Shown: positions 24,168 to 32,104 of the stretch, piece by piece
How positions within the stretch are numbered: position 1 is the stretch's first letter
Layout: each line of letters opens with the position of its first letter
From: Fulvivirga ulvae
GTDB taxonomy: Bacteria > Bacteroidota > Bacteroidia > Cytophagales > Cyclobacteriaceae
Reading direction: 5' to 3'
NCBI RefSeq assembly: GCF_021389975.1
Contig: NZ_CP089981.1
Location: 3,187,501-3,251,500, forward strand
Length of the DNA stretch: 64,000 bases
Notes under the pieces: generated by a model
Told to the model about the DNA's origin: nothing
Database searches by the model: none
Seen by the model: the letters and a program-made list of their open reading frames with translations, nothing else
Made by a program: the position numbers and the translations under genes

Positions 24168-25240
24168 AGTTGTTTGAGCTTCAGCTTGCTTGCTACAGAT
24201 TTAAGGTCTTTCACAACATTAATATTCAACGGAATACCATCTTTTAACCTAATAGCCTCCATTTCTCTTTCTGGATCTCCTGGTATCAATACTTTTTTTC
24301 CCTCTATGGCTTCCGTTGCCCTGAAACGGGCTATCCAGTTATCCATATGAGATTTAAACTCATTGGCTGGTCTGAAAGCATCTATGCGCATAGCACCAAG
24401 AAAATGTCCCAACCCTTCACCCACCGGATTGTCTGATAATGGCAGGAAACTTACAAATGGAGGGGCCCAAGGGCCGTAATTTGCCCCTGAAAATACTGCG
24501 GAGAATATATCCACAATGGAACCAAGGGCATAGCCTTTGTGGCTACCATGTTCCCTGTCTCCTCCCAAAGGCAGTAAAGCGCCGCCATTTTTCAATTCAT
24601 GCGGATCCTTTGAGGGATTCCCTTCCTTGTCCTGTATCCAGCCATAGGGAGCCTCACTATTCTTTCTTTGCAGGATTTCCAATTTTCCATTAGCCGCTGT
24701 CGTGGTTGCCAGGTCAGCTACAAATGGCGGCTGCTCTTTTGAAGGGATTGATACGGCAATTGGATTCGTTCCCAACATACGCTCTTTGGCAAAAGTTGGT
24801 GCCACCAATGGACTGGCATTGGTCATTGCCATGCCGACCATGTTCCTATCCAGCGCCATCATAGCATGATATCCAGCGATACCAAAGTGATTCGAATTTT
24901 TAACGGAAACCCAACCGGTACCTACTTTATCAGCTTTATCCATAGCAATGGTCATTGCCTGTGGTGCCACTACCAATCCCAGCCCGCTGTCACCATCAAT
25001 TACAGCTGTACTTGGGGTTTCATGGACTACTTTGATTTTTGGTGTGGGATTTATCCTGCCTGCCTCCCATAGCCTTACATAACCTATTAACCTTGCAATG
25101 CCATGTGAGTCAATGCCCCTGAGATCCGCCTTAATAAGTACATCGCTGGCCAGTTCTGCATCTTCTTGTGAACAGCCAATAGCCAGAAAGGTGTTGATGG
25201 TAAAATCCCTGAGTTCGTCAACTAAAAATATTTCCTCCAT
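24164..25240 (-). CDS. Ldh-family NAD(P)-dependent oxidoreductase (malate/L-lactate/L-sulfolactate dehydrogenase type)
   Basis: The 358-residue protein matches the Ldh_2 (MdH/YiaK/ComC) family. DLRGIDSHGIARLIGYV carries the conserved SHG histidine. It also has SVKNSNHFGIAGYHAM, GTNPIAVSIPS and the late GYALGSIVDIFSA. Members reduce or oxidise 2-hydroxy acids, including malate, ureidoglycolate and sulfolactate; the substrate cannot be set from sequence. The gene stands alone on the minus strand. A -7-like element sits only eight bases before the ATG, allowing a very short leader. Confidence 0.85.
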   Translation of the reverse strand: MEEIFLVDELRDFTINTFLAIGCSQEDAELASDVLIKADLRGIDSHGIARLIGYVRLWEAGRINPTPKIKVVHETPSTAVIDGDSGLGLVVAPQAMTIAMDKADKVGTGWVSVKNSNHFGIAGYHAMMALDRNMVGMAMTNASPLVAPTFAKERMLGTNPIAVSIPSKEQPPFVADLATTTAANGKLEILQRKNSEAPYGWIQDKEGNPSKDPHELKNGGALLPLGGDREHGSHKGYALGSIVDIFSAVFSGANYGPWAPPFVSFLPLSDNPVGEGLGHFLGAMRIDAFRPANEFKSHMDNWIARFRATEAIEGKKVLIPGDPEREMEAIRLKDGIPLNINVVKDLKSVASKLKLKQL

Positions 25241-25247
25241 AAGGCGG

Positions 25248-25255
25248 CAAAATTA
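25248..25255 (-). promoter_or_regulatory. Putative -7 element upstream of the Ldh-family gene
   Basis: Minus-strand TAATTTTG matches TAnnTTTG. It ends eight bases before the ATG, so transcription would begin at or just before the start codon. Confidence 0.35.
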
Positions 25256-25286
25256 GTATTATAATCTGAATATGCGAGTGTATAAT

Positions 25287-26219
25287 TTAAAAATGCCCAT
25301 CAAGTACCTGATCCAGTACACCTTCTTTTAATGCATATGTAGATACTCTTATTTCACGGAAGTGGTGTTGCTTAAGCAGAAAATTGATCAGGCATGAAGC
25401 CACAACAATCATATCCACCCGCATCTCTATCATACCAGGTATGGCCATTCTCTCATCTCTGGTCATTGTGAGCAGATCATGGTGTATCCTGAAGTATCCT
25501 TCTAATGACAGCGGGACCTCACTGGCATCTTCATCTTTTATAATACTCCTTTGCTCGCAGTAAATATCGCTTAGTGTATCGAAGGTGCCGGAAGAACCAA
25601 TTAGTGTATCTGTTTGATATTTTTTAATATGTTCAAGAAGCTCACCCAGGTTTGATCTGAGGTAATTTTCCAGTCCCGTTATTTCTTCAGATTGTATTGG
25701 GTCTGTTGTATGGAACAGGTCAAGGAGCCGCTGAGCTCCGATCTCAAAGCTTTGCTTCCAAAATATTTTATTACGTTGGCCGATAATGAATTCAACACTT
25801 CCTCCTCCGATGTCCATAATTAGTGCAGGCTTATCTCCAATGTCCAAAGCAAAATTAACACCTCTGAAAATTAGCTCCGCCTCTTCTACACCGGAGATTA
25901 TTTTAATATCGATGCCTGTTTTATCCAAAATAGCCTTTCTGGCCTCTTCTCCATTAGCAGCATTGCGGAATGCACTCGTTGCGAAAGCAAATATCCGGTC
26001 AGTTGCAAACTTATCCAGGATGTCACTAAAATGCCTGATTGTATTTGTCGCCCGTTCAATGGCATCCGGCAGTATTTGATTTTGATTGATGCCACCTTTT
26101 CCAATCCTTACGGAAACTTTTTCTTTATGAAGCATCTGAAACTGCGAGTCATCTTGCCTGACTATGAGTAAATGGAAAGTGTTTGTCCCGCAATCAATAA
26201 TTCCAATGTTTTCTTCCAT
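25287..26219 (-). CDS. Ppx/GppA-family phosphatase (exopolyphosphatase-like)
   Basis: ATG at 26219 gives 310 residues beginning MEENIGIIDCGTNTFHLLI; an upstream TTG at 26237 would add six residues and overlaps the promoter motif. Two actin-like ATPase-fold motifs are clear: IDCGTNTFHLL and IMDIGGGSVEFIIG. The family cleaves inorganic polyphosphate or pppGpp. The protein is the short (about 300-residue) two-domain form without the C-terminal HD region of E. coli Ppx. It is transcribed alone, divergently from the carboxylase gene. Confidence 0.88.
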   Translation of the reverse strand: MEENIGIIDCGTNTFHLLIVRQDDSQFQMLHKEKVSVRIGKGGINQNQILPDAIERATNTIRHFSDILDKFATDRIFAFATSAFRNAANGEEARKAILDKTGIDIKIISGVEEAELIFRGVNFALDIGDKPALIMDIGGGSVEFIIGQRNKIFWKQSFEIGAQRLLDLFHTTDPIQSEEITGLENYLRSNLGELLEHIKKYQTDTLIGSSGTFDTLSDIYCEQRSIIKDEDASEVPLSLEGYFRIHHDLLTMTRDERMAIPGMIEMRVDMIVVASCLINFLLKQHHFREIRVSTYALKEGVLDQVLDGHF

Positions 26220-26234
26220 AATAAAAAAATTAGC

Positions 26235-26242
26235 CAAATATA
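26235..26242 (-). promoter_or_regulatory. Putative -7 element for the ppx-like gene
   Basis: Minus-strand TATATTTG matches TAnnTTTG, 15 bases before the chosen ATG. No clear -33 was seen. Confidence 0.4.
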
Positions 26243-26334
26243 AAGAAATGAATAGTAATCAGGTGGCATAGCAAATATGCTACGAAGATATTTTTCCAAA
26301 CACTTATAGCTGGTTGAAAAAAGTTGATAAACAC

Positions 26335-26363
26335 TTGAATCCGTTCCAATTTATTTATCTTTG
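26335..26363 (+). promoter_or_regulatory. Promoter of the acyl-CoA carboxylase gene
   Basis: TTG at 26335-26337 and exact TATCTTTG at 26356-26363 are 18 bases apart. The start codon is 24 bases downstream. Confidence 0.6.
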
Positions 26364-26387
26364 AAATTCTCATAAAAACATCAAGGA

Positions 26388-27977
26388 ATGGAGAATAACA
26401 AACAGAAAAAGCCTATCTACACATTACCAACCAAAAAAGAGAAGTTTACTCTTTTGAAGGATAAAAATAAAGAAGCCTTACTTGGAGGTGGAGAGAAAAG
26501 AATAGAATCTCAACACAAAAAGGGCAAATTAACCGCTCGTGAGCGTGTGCATTTGCTTCTTGATGAAGGTTCGTTTGAAGAGATAGGAAAGTTTGTGATG
26601 CACCGCTGTAAGGACTTTGGTCTGGATAAAGAATATTACCCGGGTGATGGCGTGGTTACCGGTTACGGTACTGTAAATGGCCGGTTGGTATATGTGTTTT
26701 CTCAGGATTTTACCGTTTTTGGAGGGTCTCTTTCTGAGACTCACGCGGAGAAGATTGTGAAAATCATGGACTTGGCCATGAAAAATGGAGCTCCGGTAAT
26801 CGGGTTGAATGACTCTGGCGGAGCACGTATTCAGGAAGGAGTAGTTTCTCTTGGAGGTTATGCAGATATTTTTTACAGAAATACGCTGGCATCCGGAGTA
26901 GTACCACAAATATCGGCTATTATGGGGCCTTGTGCAGGTGGAGCTGTATATTCTCCGGCAATTACGGACTTTATACTTATGGTAGAAAATACATCTTACA
27001 TGTTTGTTACCGGGCCTAATGTTGTTAAAACAGTAACTCAGGAGACGGTTACAGCGGAAGAACTGGGTGGAGCCAGTGCTCATAGCTCTAAAAGCGGTGT
27101 TACTCACTTTGCATGCCCCAATGAAGTAGCCTGTATTAACGATATTAAGAAACTTCTTAGTTACATGCCTCAAAATTGTGAGGATGATGCTCCGGTAGAT
27201 GCTTATGAGAGTGATTCGGACGAGATTGTACAGGCGCTTAATGATATCATACCTGATAATCCTAACCAGCCTTATGATATGAGAGAAGTGATAGAAGCCT
27301 TGGTAGATACTGATAGCTTCATGGAGGTTCATAAGAATTTTGCTGAGAATATTGTTGTTGGTTTTGCCAGAATTGGAGGCAGAAGTATTGGAGTCGTAGG
27401 GAATCAGCCGGCCTCCCTGGCTGGTGTATTGGATATTGATGCCAGTACAAAAGGAGCAAGGTTTGTCAGGTTCTGTGATTGTTTTAATATTCCTTTATTG
27501 GTTCTTGAAGATGTACCTGGATTTTTGCCGGGAACTGATCAGGAGTGGAACGGCATTATAACAAATGGTGCAAAACTCCTTTATGCCTTTAGTGAGGCAA
27601 CCGTTCCAAGGATTACTGTTATCACCCGCAAGGCTTATGGTGGGGCCTATGATGTGATGAACTCCAAGCACATTGGGGCAGATATGAATTATGCCTGGCC
27701 CACGGCCGAAATTGCCGTTATGGGTGCTAAGGGAGCTGCTGAAATAATATTCAAAAGAGAGATAGCTGAGGCCGGAGATCCGGAGGCTAAACTCCAGGAA
27801 AAAGTCGATGACTATACGGAAAAATTTGCAAATCCATATAGAGCAGCGCATCGTGGGTATATTGATGAGGTGATTATGCCCGAAGAAACCAGGGCCAAGC
27901 TTATGAAGGCGTTTAAAATGCTCGAGAATAAAGTAGCAACGTTACCAAAAAAGAAACACGGTAACATTCCCCTTTAA
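26388..27977 (+). CDS. Acyl-CoA carboxylase carboxyltransferase subunit beta (propionyl-CoA carboxylase type)
   Basis: The 529-residue protein has both halves of the carboxyltransferase fold. Oxyanion-hole glycines are in GLNDSGGARIQEGV, with GPCAGGAVYSPA and the C-terminal LEDVPGFLPGTDQE and KAYGGAYDVM. It would transfer carboxyl from biotin to propionyl- or acetyl-CoA. The lysine-rich start with GGGEKRIESQHKKGKLTARER is typical of PccB. No biotin carboxylase or biotin carrier gene lies nearby. It is followed four bases later by an SDR gene with a GTG start. Confidence 0.9.
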   Translation: MENNKQKKPIYTLPTKKEKFTLLKDKNKEALLGGGEKRIESQHKKGKLTARERVHLLLDEGSFEEIGKFVMHRCKDFGLDKEYYPGDGVVTGYGTVNGRLVYVFSQDFTVFGGSLSETHAEKIVKIMDLAMKNGAPVIGLNDSGGARIQEGVVSLGGYADIFYRNTLASGVVPQISAIMGPCAGGAVYSPAITDFILMVENTSYMFVTGPNVVKTVTQETVTAEELGGASAHSSKSGVTHFACPNEVACINDIKKLLSYMPQNCEDDAPVDAYESDSDEIVQALNDIIPDNPNQPYDMREVIEALVDTDSFMEVHKNFAENIVVGFARIGGRSIGVVGNQPASLAGVLDIDASTKGARFVRFCDCFNIPLLVLEDVPGFLPGTDQEWNGIITNGAKLLYAFSEATVPRITVITRKAYGGAYDVMNSKHIGADMNYAWPTAEIAVMGAKGAAEIIFKREIAEAGDPEAKLQEKVDDYTEKFANPYRAAHRGYIDEVIMPEETRAKLMKAFKMLENKVATLPKKKHGNIPL

Positions 27978-27981
27978 TATA

Positions 27982-28680
27982 GTGAGTAAAGTTGCAATAA
28001 TAACAGCTGCAGGAAAAGGCATGGGAGCGGCATGCGCCCGCGAACTTTCTCATCAGGGTTATAGTGTTGTCCTAATGTCACGATCTCAGGGTGCCATTGA
28101 TCTGGCTGCCGAACTCGGGGGATTGGGCTTGCAAGGTTCGGTGACGGAGAAAGAAGATTTAAAGAAACTGGTAAATACAACACTGGGTGAGTTTGGTAGA
28201 ATAGATGTTGTTATTAACAATACAGGCCACCCTGCAAAGGGAGACTTATTGGAATTATCTGAAGAGGACTGGCATCATGGGCTGAACCTAGTGCTTTTGA
28301 ATGTCTCCAAAATGGCTAAGCTTGTTACGCCCATAATGCAACGACAGGGAGGGGGAGTTTTTGTAAATATTTCTACTTTTGCTGCTTTTGAACCGTCCGC
28401 CAGTTTTCCTATTTCTTCGGTATTAAGGGCTGGTCTTGGCAGCTATATGAAGTTATATGCCGATAAGTATGCTGGAGATAATATAAGAATGAATAATCTA
28501 CTTCCTGGGTTTATTGATAGCTATGATGTTGATGACAAGATCCTTCAAAGTATTCCTTTGAAGAGAGCAGGTACTGTAAAAGAAGTAGCAAAGACTGTAG
28601 CTTTTTTAGCATCAGATGAAGCAGCTTATATCACTGGGCAGAATATCAAAATTGATGGAGGATTAACACGGTCAGTTTAA
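27982..28680 (+). CDS. SDR-family protein lacking the canonical Tyr-x3-Lys
   Basis: It starts with GTG four bases after the carboxylase stop and encodes 232 residues. The Rossmann start is IITAAGKGMGAACAREL and the structural NNAG motif appears as NNTGHPAKG. The C-terminal NGG-type end reads ITGQNIKIDGG. At the position expected for the catalytic YxxxK the sequence is FPISSVLRAG, with no Tyr-x3-Lys in the region. It may be a divergent reductase or a non-catalytic member. Likely co-transcribed with the carboxylase and possibly linked to acyl-CoA metabolism (inference). Confidence 0.8.
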   Translation: MSKVAIITAAGKGMGAACARELSHQGYSVVLMSRSQGAIDLAAELGGLGLQGSVTEKEDLKKLVNTTLGEFGRIDVVINNTGHPAKGDLLELSEEDWHHGLNLVLLNVSKMAKLVTPIMQRQGGGVFVNISTFAAFEPSASFPISSVLRAGLGSYMKLYADKYAGDNIRMNNLLPGFIDSYDVDDKILQSIPLKRAGTVKEVAKTVAFLASDEAAYITGQNIKIDGGLTRSV

Positions 28681-28692
28681 CAGATTTAGATA

Positions 28693-29763
28693 ATGGATAA
28701 GAAGAGTCAAGAATTTTTAGAAGAATATTTGAACAACTCATCACCTACAGGTTTTGAGTCATCAGGGCAAAAAATATGGTTGGAATATATCAGACCATAT
28801 ATTGATAGTTATTTTACGGATACCTATGGGTCTGTTGTTGGTGTAATCAACCCTGAGGCTGAATATAAGGTGGTGATTGAAGCACATGCAGATGAAATCT
28901 CATGGTTTGTTAACTACATTACGGATGAGGGGTATATTTATGTGACCAGAAATGGTGGGTCAGATCACCAGATAGCTCCTTCAAAAAGAGTTAACATTTA
29001 TACAGATAAAGGCATTGTGAAGGGTGTTTTCGGTTGGCCGGCAATTCATGTGAGGAATAAAGAAAATGAAGAGAAGCCATCGATGAAGAACATTTTCGTA
29101 GATGTTGGATGTCAAAGTAAAACCGAAGTTGAAGAACTTGGCGTGCATGTCGGTTGTGTCATGACTTTTGATGACGAATTAATGGAATTAAATCAGAAGT
29201 TTCTGGTTGGTCGTGCCCTGGATAACCGAATTGGAGGATTTATGATCGCTGAAGTAGCCAGAAGGCTGAAGGAGGAGAAAAAAGAACTCCCATTTGGGTT
29301 ATATATAGTAAATGCTGTCCAGGAGGAAGTTGGTTTGAGAGGTGCAGAAATGATAGCAGAAAGAATAAAGCCTAACCTTGCGATCGTTACAGACGTGTGT
29401 CATGAGACCTCTTCTCCTATGTACAGTAAGATTGAGAGTGGTTTGCAGAAGGCTGGCAAGGGGCCAGTTCTTACTTATGGGCCTGCAGTACAAAATAATT
29501 TGCTTAAGATGATAATAGAGGTTGCTAATGACAGCAAAATACCTTTCCAGAGGGCAGCTGCCTCCAGAGCTACCGGCACAGATACAGATGCTTTTGCTTA
29601 TTCCAATGACGGGGTGGCTTCAGCGTTAATATCATTACCCTTAAAGTATATGCATACTACTGTAGAAACTGCACATAAAGATGATATTGAAAACGTAATA
29701 AAACTCATGTATCACTTCCTGTTAAAGCTAAAAAGCGGGCATGACTTCAGGTATATCATGTGA
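28693..29763 (+). CDS. M42-family metallopeptidase (glutamyl aminopeptidase/endoglucanase-like)
   Basis: The 356-residue protein is a dinuclear-metal aminopeptidase of the M42 family. Ligand motifs are visible in IEAHADEISWFV (His-x-Asp), RALDNRIGGF (Asp), NAVQEEVGLRGAEM (catalytic Glu pair), and TDVCHET (Asp). A late VETAHKDD supplies the last His. These enzymes form tetrahedral complexes and trim short peptides in the cytoplasm. It follows the SDR gene by 12 bases on the same strand. Confidence 0.88.
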   Translation: MDKKSQEFLEEYLNNSSPTGFESSGQKIWLEYIRPYIDSYFTDTYGSVVGVINPEAEYKVVIEAHADEISWFVNYITDEGYIYVTRNGGSDHQIAPSKRVNIYTDKGIVKGVFGWPAIHVRNKENEEKPSMKNIFVDVGCQSKTEVEELGVHVGCVMTFDDELMELNQKFLVGRALDNRIGGFMIAEVARRLKEEKKELPFGLYIVNAVQEEVGLRGAEMIAERIKPNLAIVTDVCHETSSPMYSKIESGLQKAGKGPVLTYGPAVQNNLLKMIIEVANDSKIPFQRAAASRATGTDTDAFAYSNDGVASALISLPLKYMHTTVETAHKDDIENVIKLMYHFLLKLKSGHDFRYIM

Positions 29764-29802
29764 GAAAAAGCTGATTTCGGCATTACGAATTATGATTTTG
29801 AC

Positions 29803-29810
29803 TATCTTTG
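29803..29810 (+). promoter_or_regulatory. -7 element of the first YfiR-family gene
   Basis: An exact TATCTTTG lies 36 bases before ATG 29847. It makes the longer in-frame start at 29808 unlikely, since that would lie at the promoter itself. No clear -33 is present. Confidence 0.55.
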
Positions 29811-29846
29811 TGGATCATTTTTTTAAATATAAACGCCCTAAAATCA

Positions 29847-30371
29847 ATGAGAAGGATTTTTAACATCTATGTTTTATTAGTAATCATAGGTATGTCTATG
29901 TCGGCAGGGACTTATGCTCAAGACAGGCCTGAGCATGAGCTGCACTCTATGATGATATACAATTTCTTAAAGTATGTCCAGTGGCCTGGTGACCAGAACT
30001 CTGGTGATTTTGTAATTGGAGTTATGGGGGATGACAATGTTTTTAACACCCTAAATGCATGGTATGGAAACAAAACCAGGGGAGATAAAACATTTACCAT
30101 TAAAAAGTTTACCTCTCCATCGGAAATTAGTGGTTGTCAACTTCTATATATTGGCAAGTCTGCTAGTAATCAATTTGATGAAGTGCAGGCCAGGGTGCAA
30201 GACCAATCAACGCTCACTGTTACTGATAAAAATGGATTAGGAGCAAAAGGAAGTTGCATAAACTTTAAAGTAGTAGATAACAGGTTAAAGTTTGAATTAA
30301 ATCAAGCGGCTATACAGAAATCAAATTTGAAAATTTCGAGTCAATTAACTTCTATGGCGATTTTGATTTAG
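29847..30371 (+). CDS. YfiR-family (DUF4154) periplasmic protein, paralogue 1
   Basis: ATG 29847 gives 174 residues with a signal peptide ending TYAQ. The mature protein has the YfiR pattern: HELHSMMIYNFLKYVQWP, a VIGVMGDDNVFNTL strand-helix, a WYGNKTRG segment, a single Cys in GCQLLYIG, then TVTDKNGLGAKGSCINF. YfiR in Pseudomonas is a periplasmic regulator of the diguanylate cyclase YfiN; no cyclase or kinase partner lies adjacent here. It is the first of three same-length paralogues and ends in a strong terminator. It has a Cys in GSCINF that the other two replace with Gly. Confidence 0.85.
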   Translation: MRRIFNIYVLLVIIGMSMSAGTYAQDRPEHELHSMMIYNFLKYVQWPGDQNSGDFVIGVMGDDNVFNTLNAWYGNKTRGDKTFTIKKFTSPSEISGCQLLYIGKSASNQFDEVQARVQDQSTLTVTDKNGLGAKGSCINFKVVDNRLKFELNQAAIQKSNLKISSQLTSMAILI

Positions 30372-30391
30372 AAAATCATAATACTTATGTG

Positions 30392-30426
30392 AAGCCCAAT
30401 AATATCTATTATTGGGCTTTTTTATT
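30392..30426 (+). terminator. Terminator after YfiR paralogue 1
   Basis: AAGCCCAATAATA (30392-30404) pairs with TATTATTGGGCTT (30407-30419), followed by six T residues. The near-perfect stem separates paralogues 1 and 2 transcriptionally. Confidence 0.85.
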
Positions 30427-30580
30427 TTAGAAAATCAATAGTTTTAGGAAACGCTTGTGTAAATGAGAATTGGTTAATGTCATTTTAAATGATTACCTTA
30501 TAGATATTTTTCGGCCTATTTTTTGATTCACCATTATTATTTTGATAGATATTTTGCGAATCTTTTAATTTTTTAAATGT

Positions 30581-31105
30581 ATGAAACGATCAATATTTAT
30601 TACATGCGCAATGCTATTTGCATTTTTATTAGTGCCACTATTTGGATACTCGCAAAATCGTCCGATACATGAAATTCATGCCATGATGATCTATAACTTT
30701 ACGAAGTATATCCAATGGCCCGGTTATCAGCCTTCTCAGGATTTTATAGTTGCAGTTATAGGGAGTGATGATGTCTATAATACCTTAAATACATGGTATG
30801 GTGGACAGGAGAGGGGGAATAAGAAATTTGTTATTAAAAAATTCAGCTCACCATCAGATATTCAGAATTGTCACATACTGTATGTGGGTAAGGGAAACAG
30901 TAAGCAGTTCGATGATATCAAAGCCAAGCTTGGAGGGGCCTCTACCTTGTTGATCACCGACAAGCCAGGACTTGGGAAAGAAGGCAGTGGCATTAACTTC
31001 GTCACAGAAGGAAATAAACTTTCCATTGAGTTGAACCAGTCAGCTCTTGATGCAGCTAATTTGAAAGTGTCAAGTCAGCTTACCTCTATTGCTAAGTTAA
31101 TTTAG
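30581..31105 (+). CDS. YfiR-family (DUF4154) periplasmic protein, paralogue 2
   Basis: The 174-residue protein has a signal peptide (MKRSIFITCAMLFAFLLVP, cleavage near YSQ). It carries the same core as its neighbours: IHEIHAMMIYNFTKYIQWP, AVIGSDDVYNTLNTWYGG, a Cys in NCHILYVGKG, then LLITDKPGLGKEGSGINF. Its 209-base upstream region is AT-rich and holds no exact promoter consensus I could find. No cognate inner-membrane partner is adjacent. Confidence 0.85.
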   Translation: MKRSIFITCAMLFAFLLVPLFGYSQNRPIHEIHAMMIYNFTKYIQWPGYQPSQDFIVAVIGSDDVYNTLNTWYGGQERGNKKFVIKKFSSPSDIQNCHILYVGKGNSKQFDDIKAKLGGASTLLITDKPGLGKEGSGINFVTEGNKLSIELNQSALDAANLKVSSQLTSIAKLI

Positions 31106-31326
31106 TGCTTTATACGTATGTAAGTTTTTTACATTAACTTATGCAAATCTTTAGTTTTCTTTCCCAATGTGGTAAAATTTTTATCAGATTGGGATGAATT
31201 GAGTGGTGTTCAAAACTGCAGTGTTTCAATAAAACCTGTTTTGGTGGCTTCTAACGCTATTTTTTGGACTGAAATATTTTGGCACTGGGTTTGTAAGTTG
31301 TAGTTGTAATAAAACAAACTATTTTT

Positions 31327-31851
31327 ATGATGAAGTTTACAACTAAAGTTTTACTTCCTGTTTTTTTAGCAGCTATTCTTGTTTTGCCAGTACAGGCACA
31401 GGAACGACCTATTCATGAAATCCACTCGATGATGATTTACAATTTTATCAAGTACATCCAGTGGCCGGAAGCTAATGGAGGAGACGCCTTTGTTATCGGA
31501 GTAATTGGTGATGATGAGGTGTATGCGACTTTGAACTCTTGGTATGGAGGAAAGCTTAGAGGTAACAAAAAGTTTACCGTAAAGAAATTTAATTCTTTGG
31601 CTGAGATCTCCAATTGTGAGATTCTCTATGTAGCCAAAGGGAGTAGCAAAGAATTTGATGCGATTAAATCCAAAGTATCCTCAGCGTCTACTTTACTGAT
31701 CACTGATAAAGCGGGCTTAGGAGAAAAAGGAAGTGGCATCAACTTCAGAACGGTCAATGATAAATTGGCATTTGAACTTAATCAGAAAGCTATTGAAGCT
31801 TCAAGATTAAAGGTATCAGGTCAGCTTTCAAGCATGGCTATCCTGATTTAA
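31327..31851 (+). CDS. YfiR-family (DUF4154) periplasmic protein, paralogue 3
   Basis: The 174-residue protein starts at one of two adjacent ATG codons (31327 or 31330) and has a signal peptide ending VQAQ. The core matches the other two: IHEIHSMMIYNFIKYIQWP, VIGDDEVYATLNSWYGG, a Cys in NCEILYVAKG, LLITDKAGLGEKGSGINF. The upstream 221 bases contain TCCCAAT/ATTGGGA as a possible hairpin near 31165-31195 but no clear promoter. The identical spacing of motifs in all three copies points to tandem duplication. Confidence 0.85.
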   Translation: MMKFTTKVLLPVFLAAILVLPVQAQERPIHEIHSMMIYNFIKYIQWPEANGGDAFVIGVIGDDEVYATLNSWYGGKLRGNKKFTVKKFNSLAEISNCEILYVAKGSSKEFDAIKSKVSSASTLLITDKAGLGEKGSGINFRTVNDKLAFELNQKAIEASRLKVSGQLSSMAILI

Positions 31852-32044
31852 AAGGACAACAGGTATCGATTAGCTAATCTCTATGTTTTCGATGTTTTCA
31901 TATTACCGATAATGCAAAAGGTTCGGTGATTAGGTTTAACATTAGTGGAAGGTCGGAAACAACTAGGTGGAAAAAATAAAGAGATTGACTAAATATGGTA
32001 AGGGCAAGTCCTTTACCATTTGCGATACCTACTTTTTGTAGGAC

Positions 32045-32073
32045 ACCATAACGAGTCTTTTATGGTATTTTTT
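32045..32073 (+). terminator. Probable terminator after YfiR paralogue 3
   Basis: ACCATA (32045-32050) pairs with TATGGT (32061-32066) before a T-rich run. Another hairpin (GGTAAGGG with CCTTTACC, about 31998-32018) lies just upstream. Both are in the 253-base gap before the BtuF-like gene; I saw no riboswitch signature there. Confidence 0.45.
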
Positions 32074-32092
32074 AATATTCCTATCTAAGAGA

Positions 32093-32100
32093 TACCTTTG
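32093..32100 (+). promoter_or_regulatory. -7 element abutting the BtuF-like start codon
   Basis: TACCTTTG matches TAnnTTTG and ends four bases before ATG 32105. If used, the transcript would be leaderless or nearly so. No clear -33 is present. Confidence 0.4.
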
Positions 32101-32104
32101 CGCT

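Noticed and set aside
26529..27332. 267-codon minus-strand frame opposite the carboxylase gene
   Set aside because: Shadow of a well-supported gene; composition is cysteine/arginine/isoleucine-rich with no domain.
29808..29846. Upstream in-frame start for YfiR paralogue 1
   Set aside because: It coincides with the -7 promoter element and would extend the signal peptide in an atypical way.
31852..32104. Possible cobalamin riboswitch before the BtuF-like gene
   Set aside because: No B12 box or four-way junction was found; only simple hairpins and a promoter motif are present.
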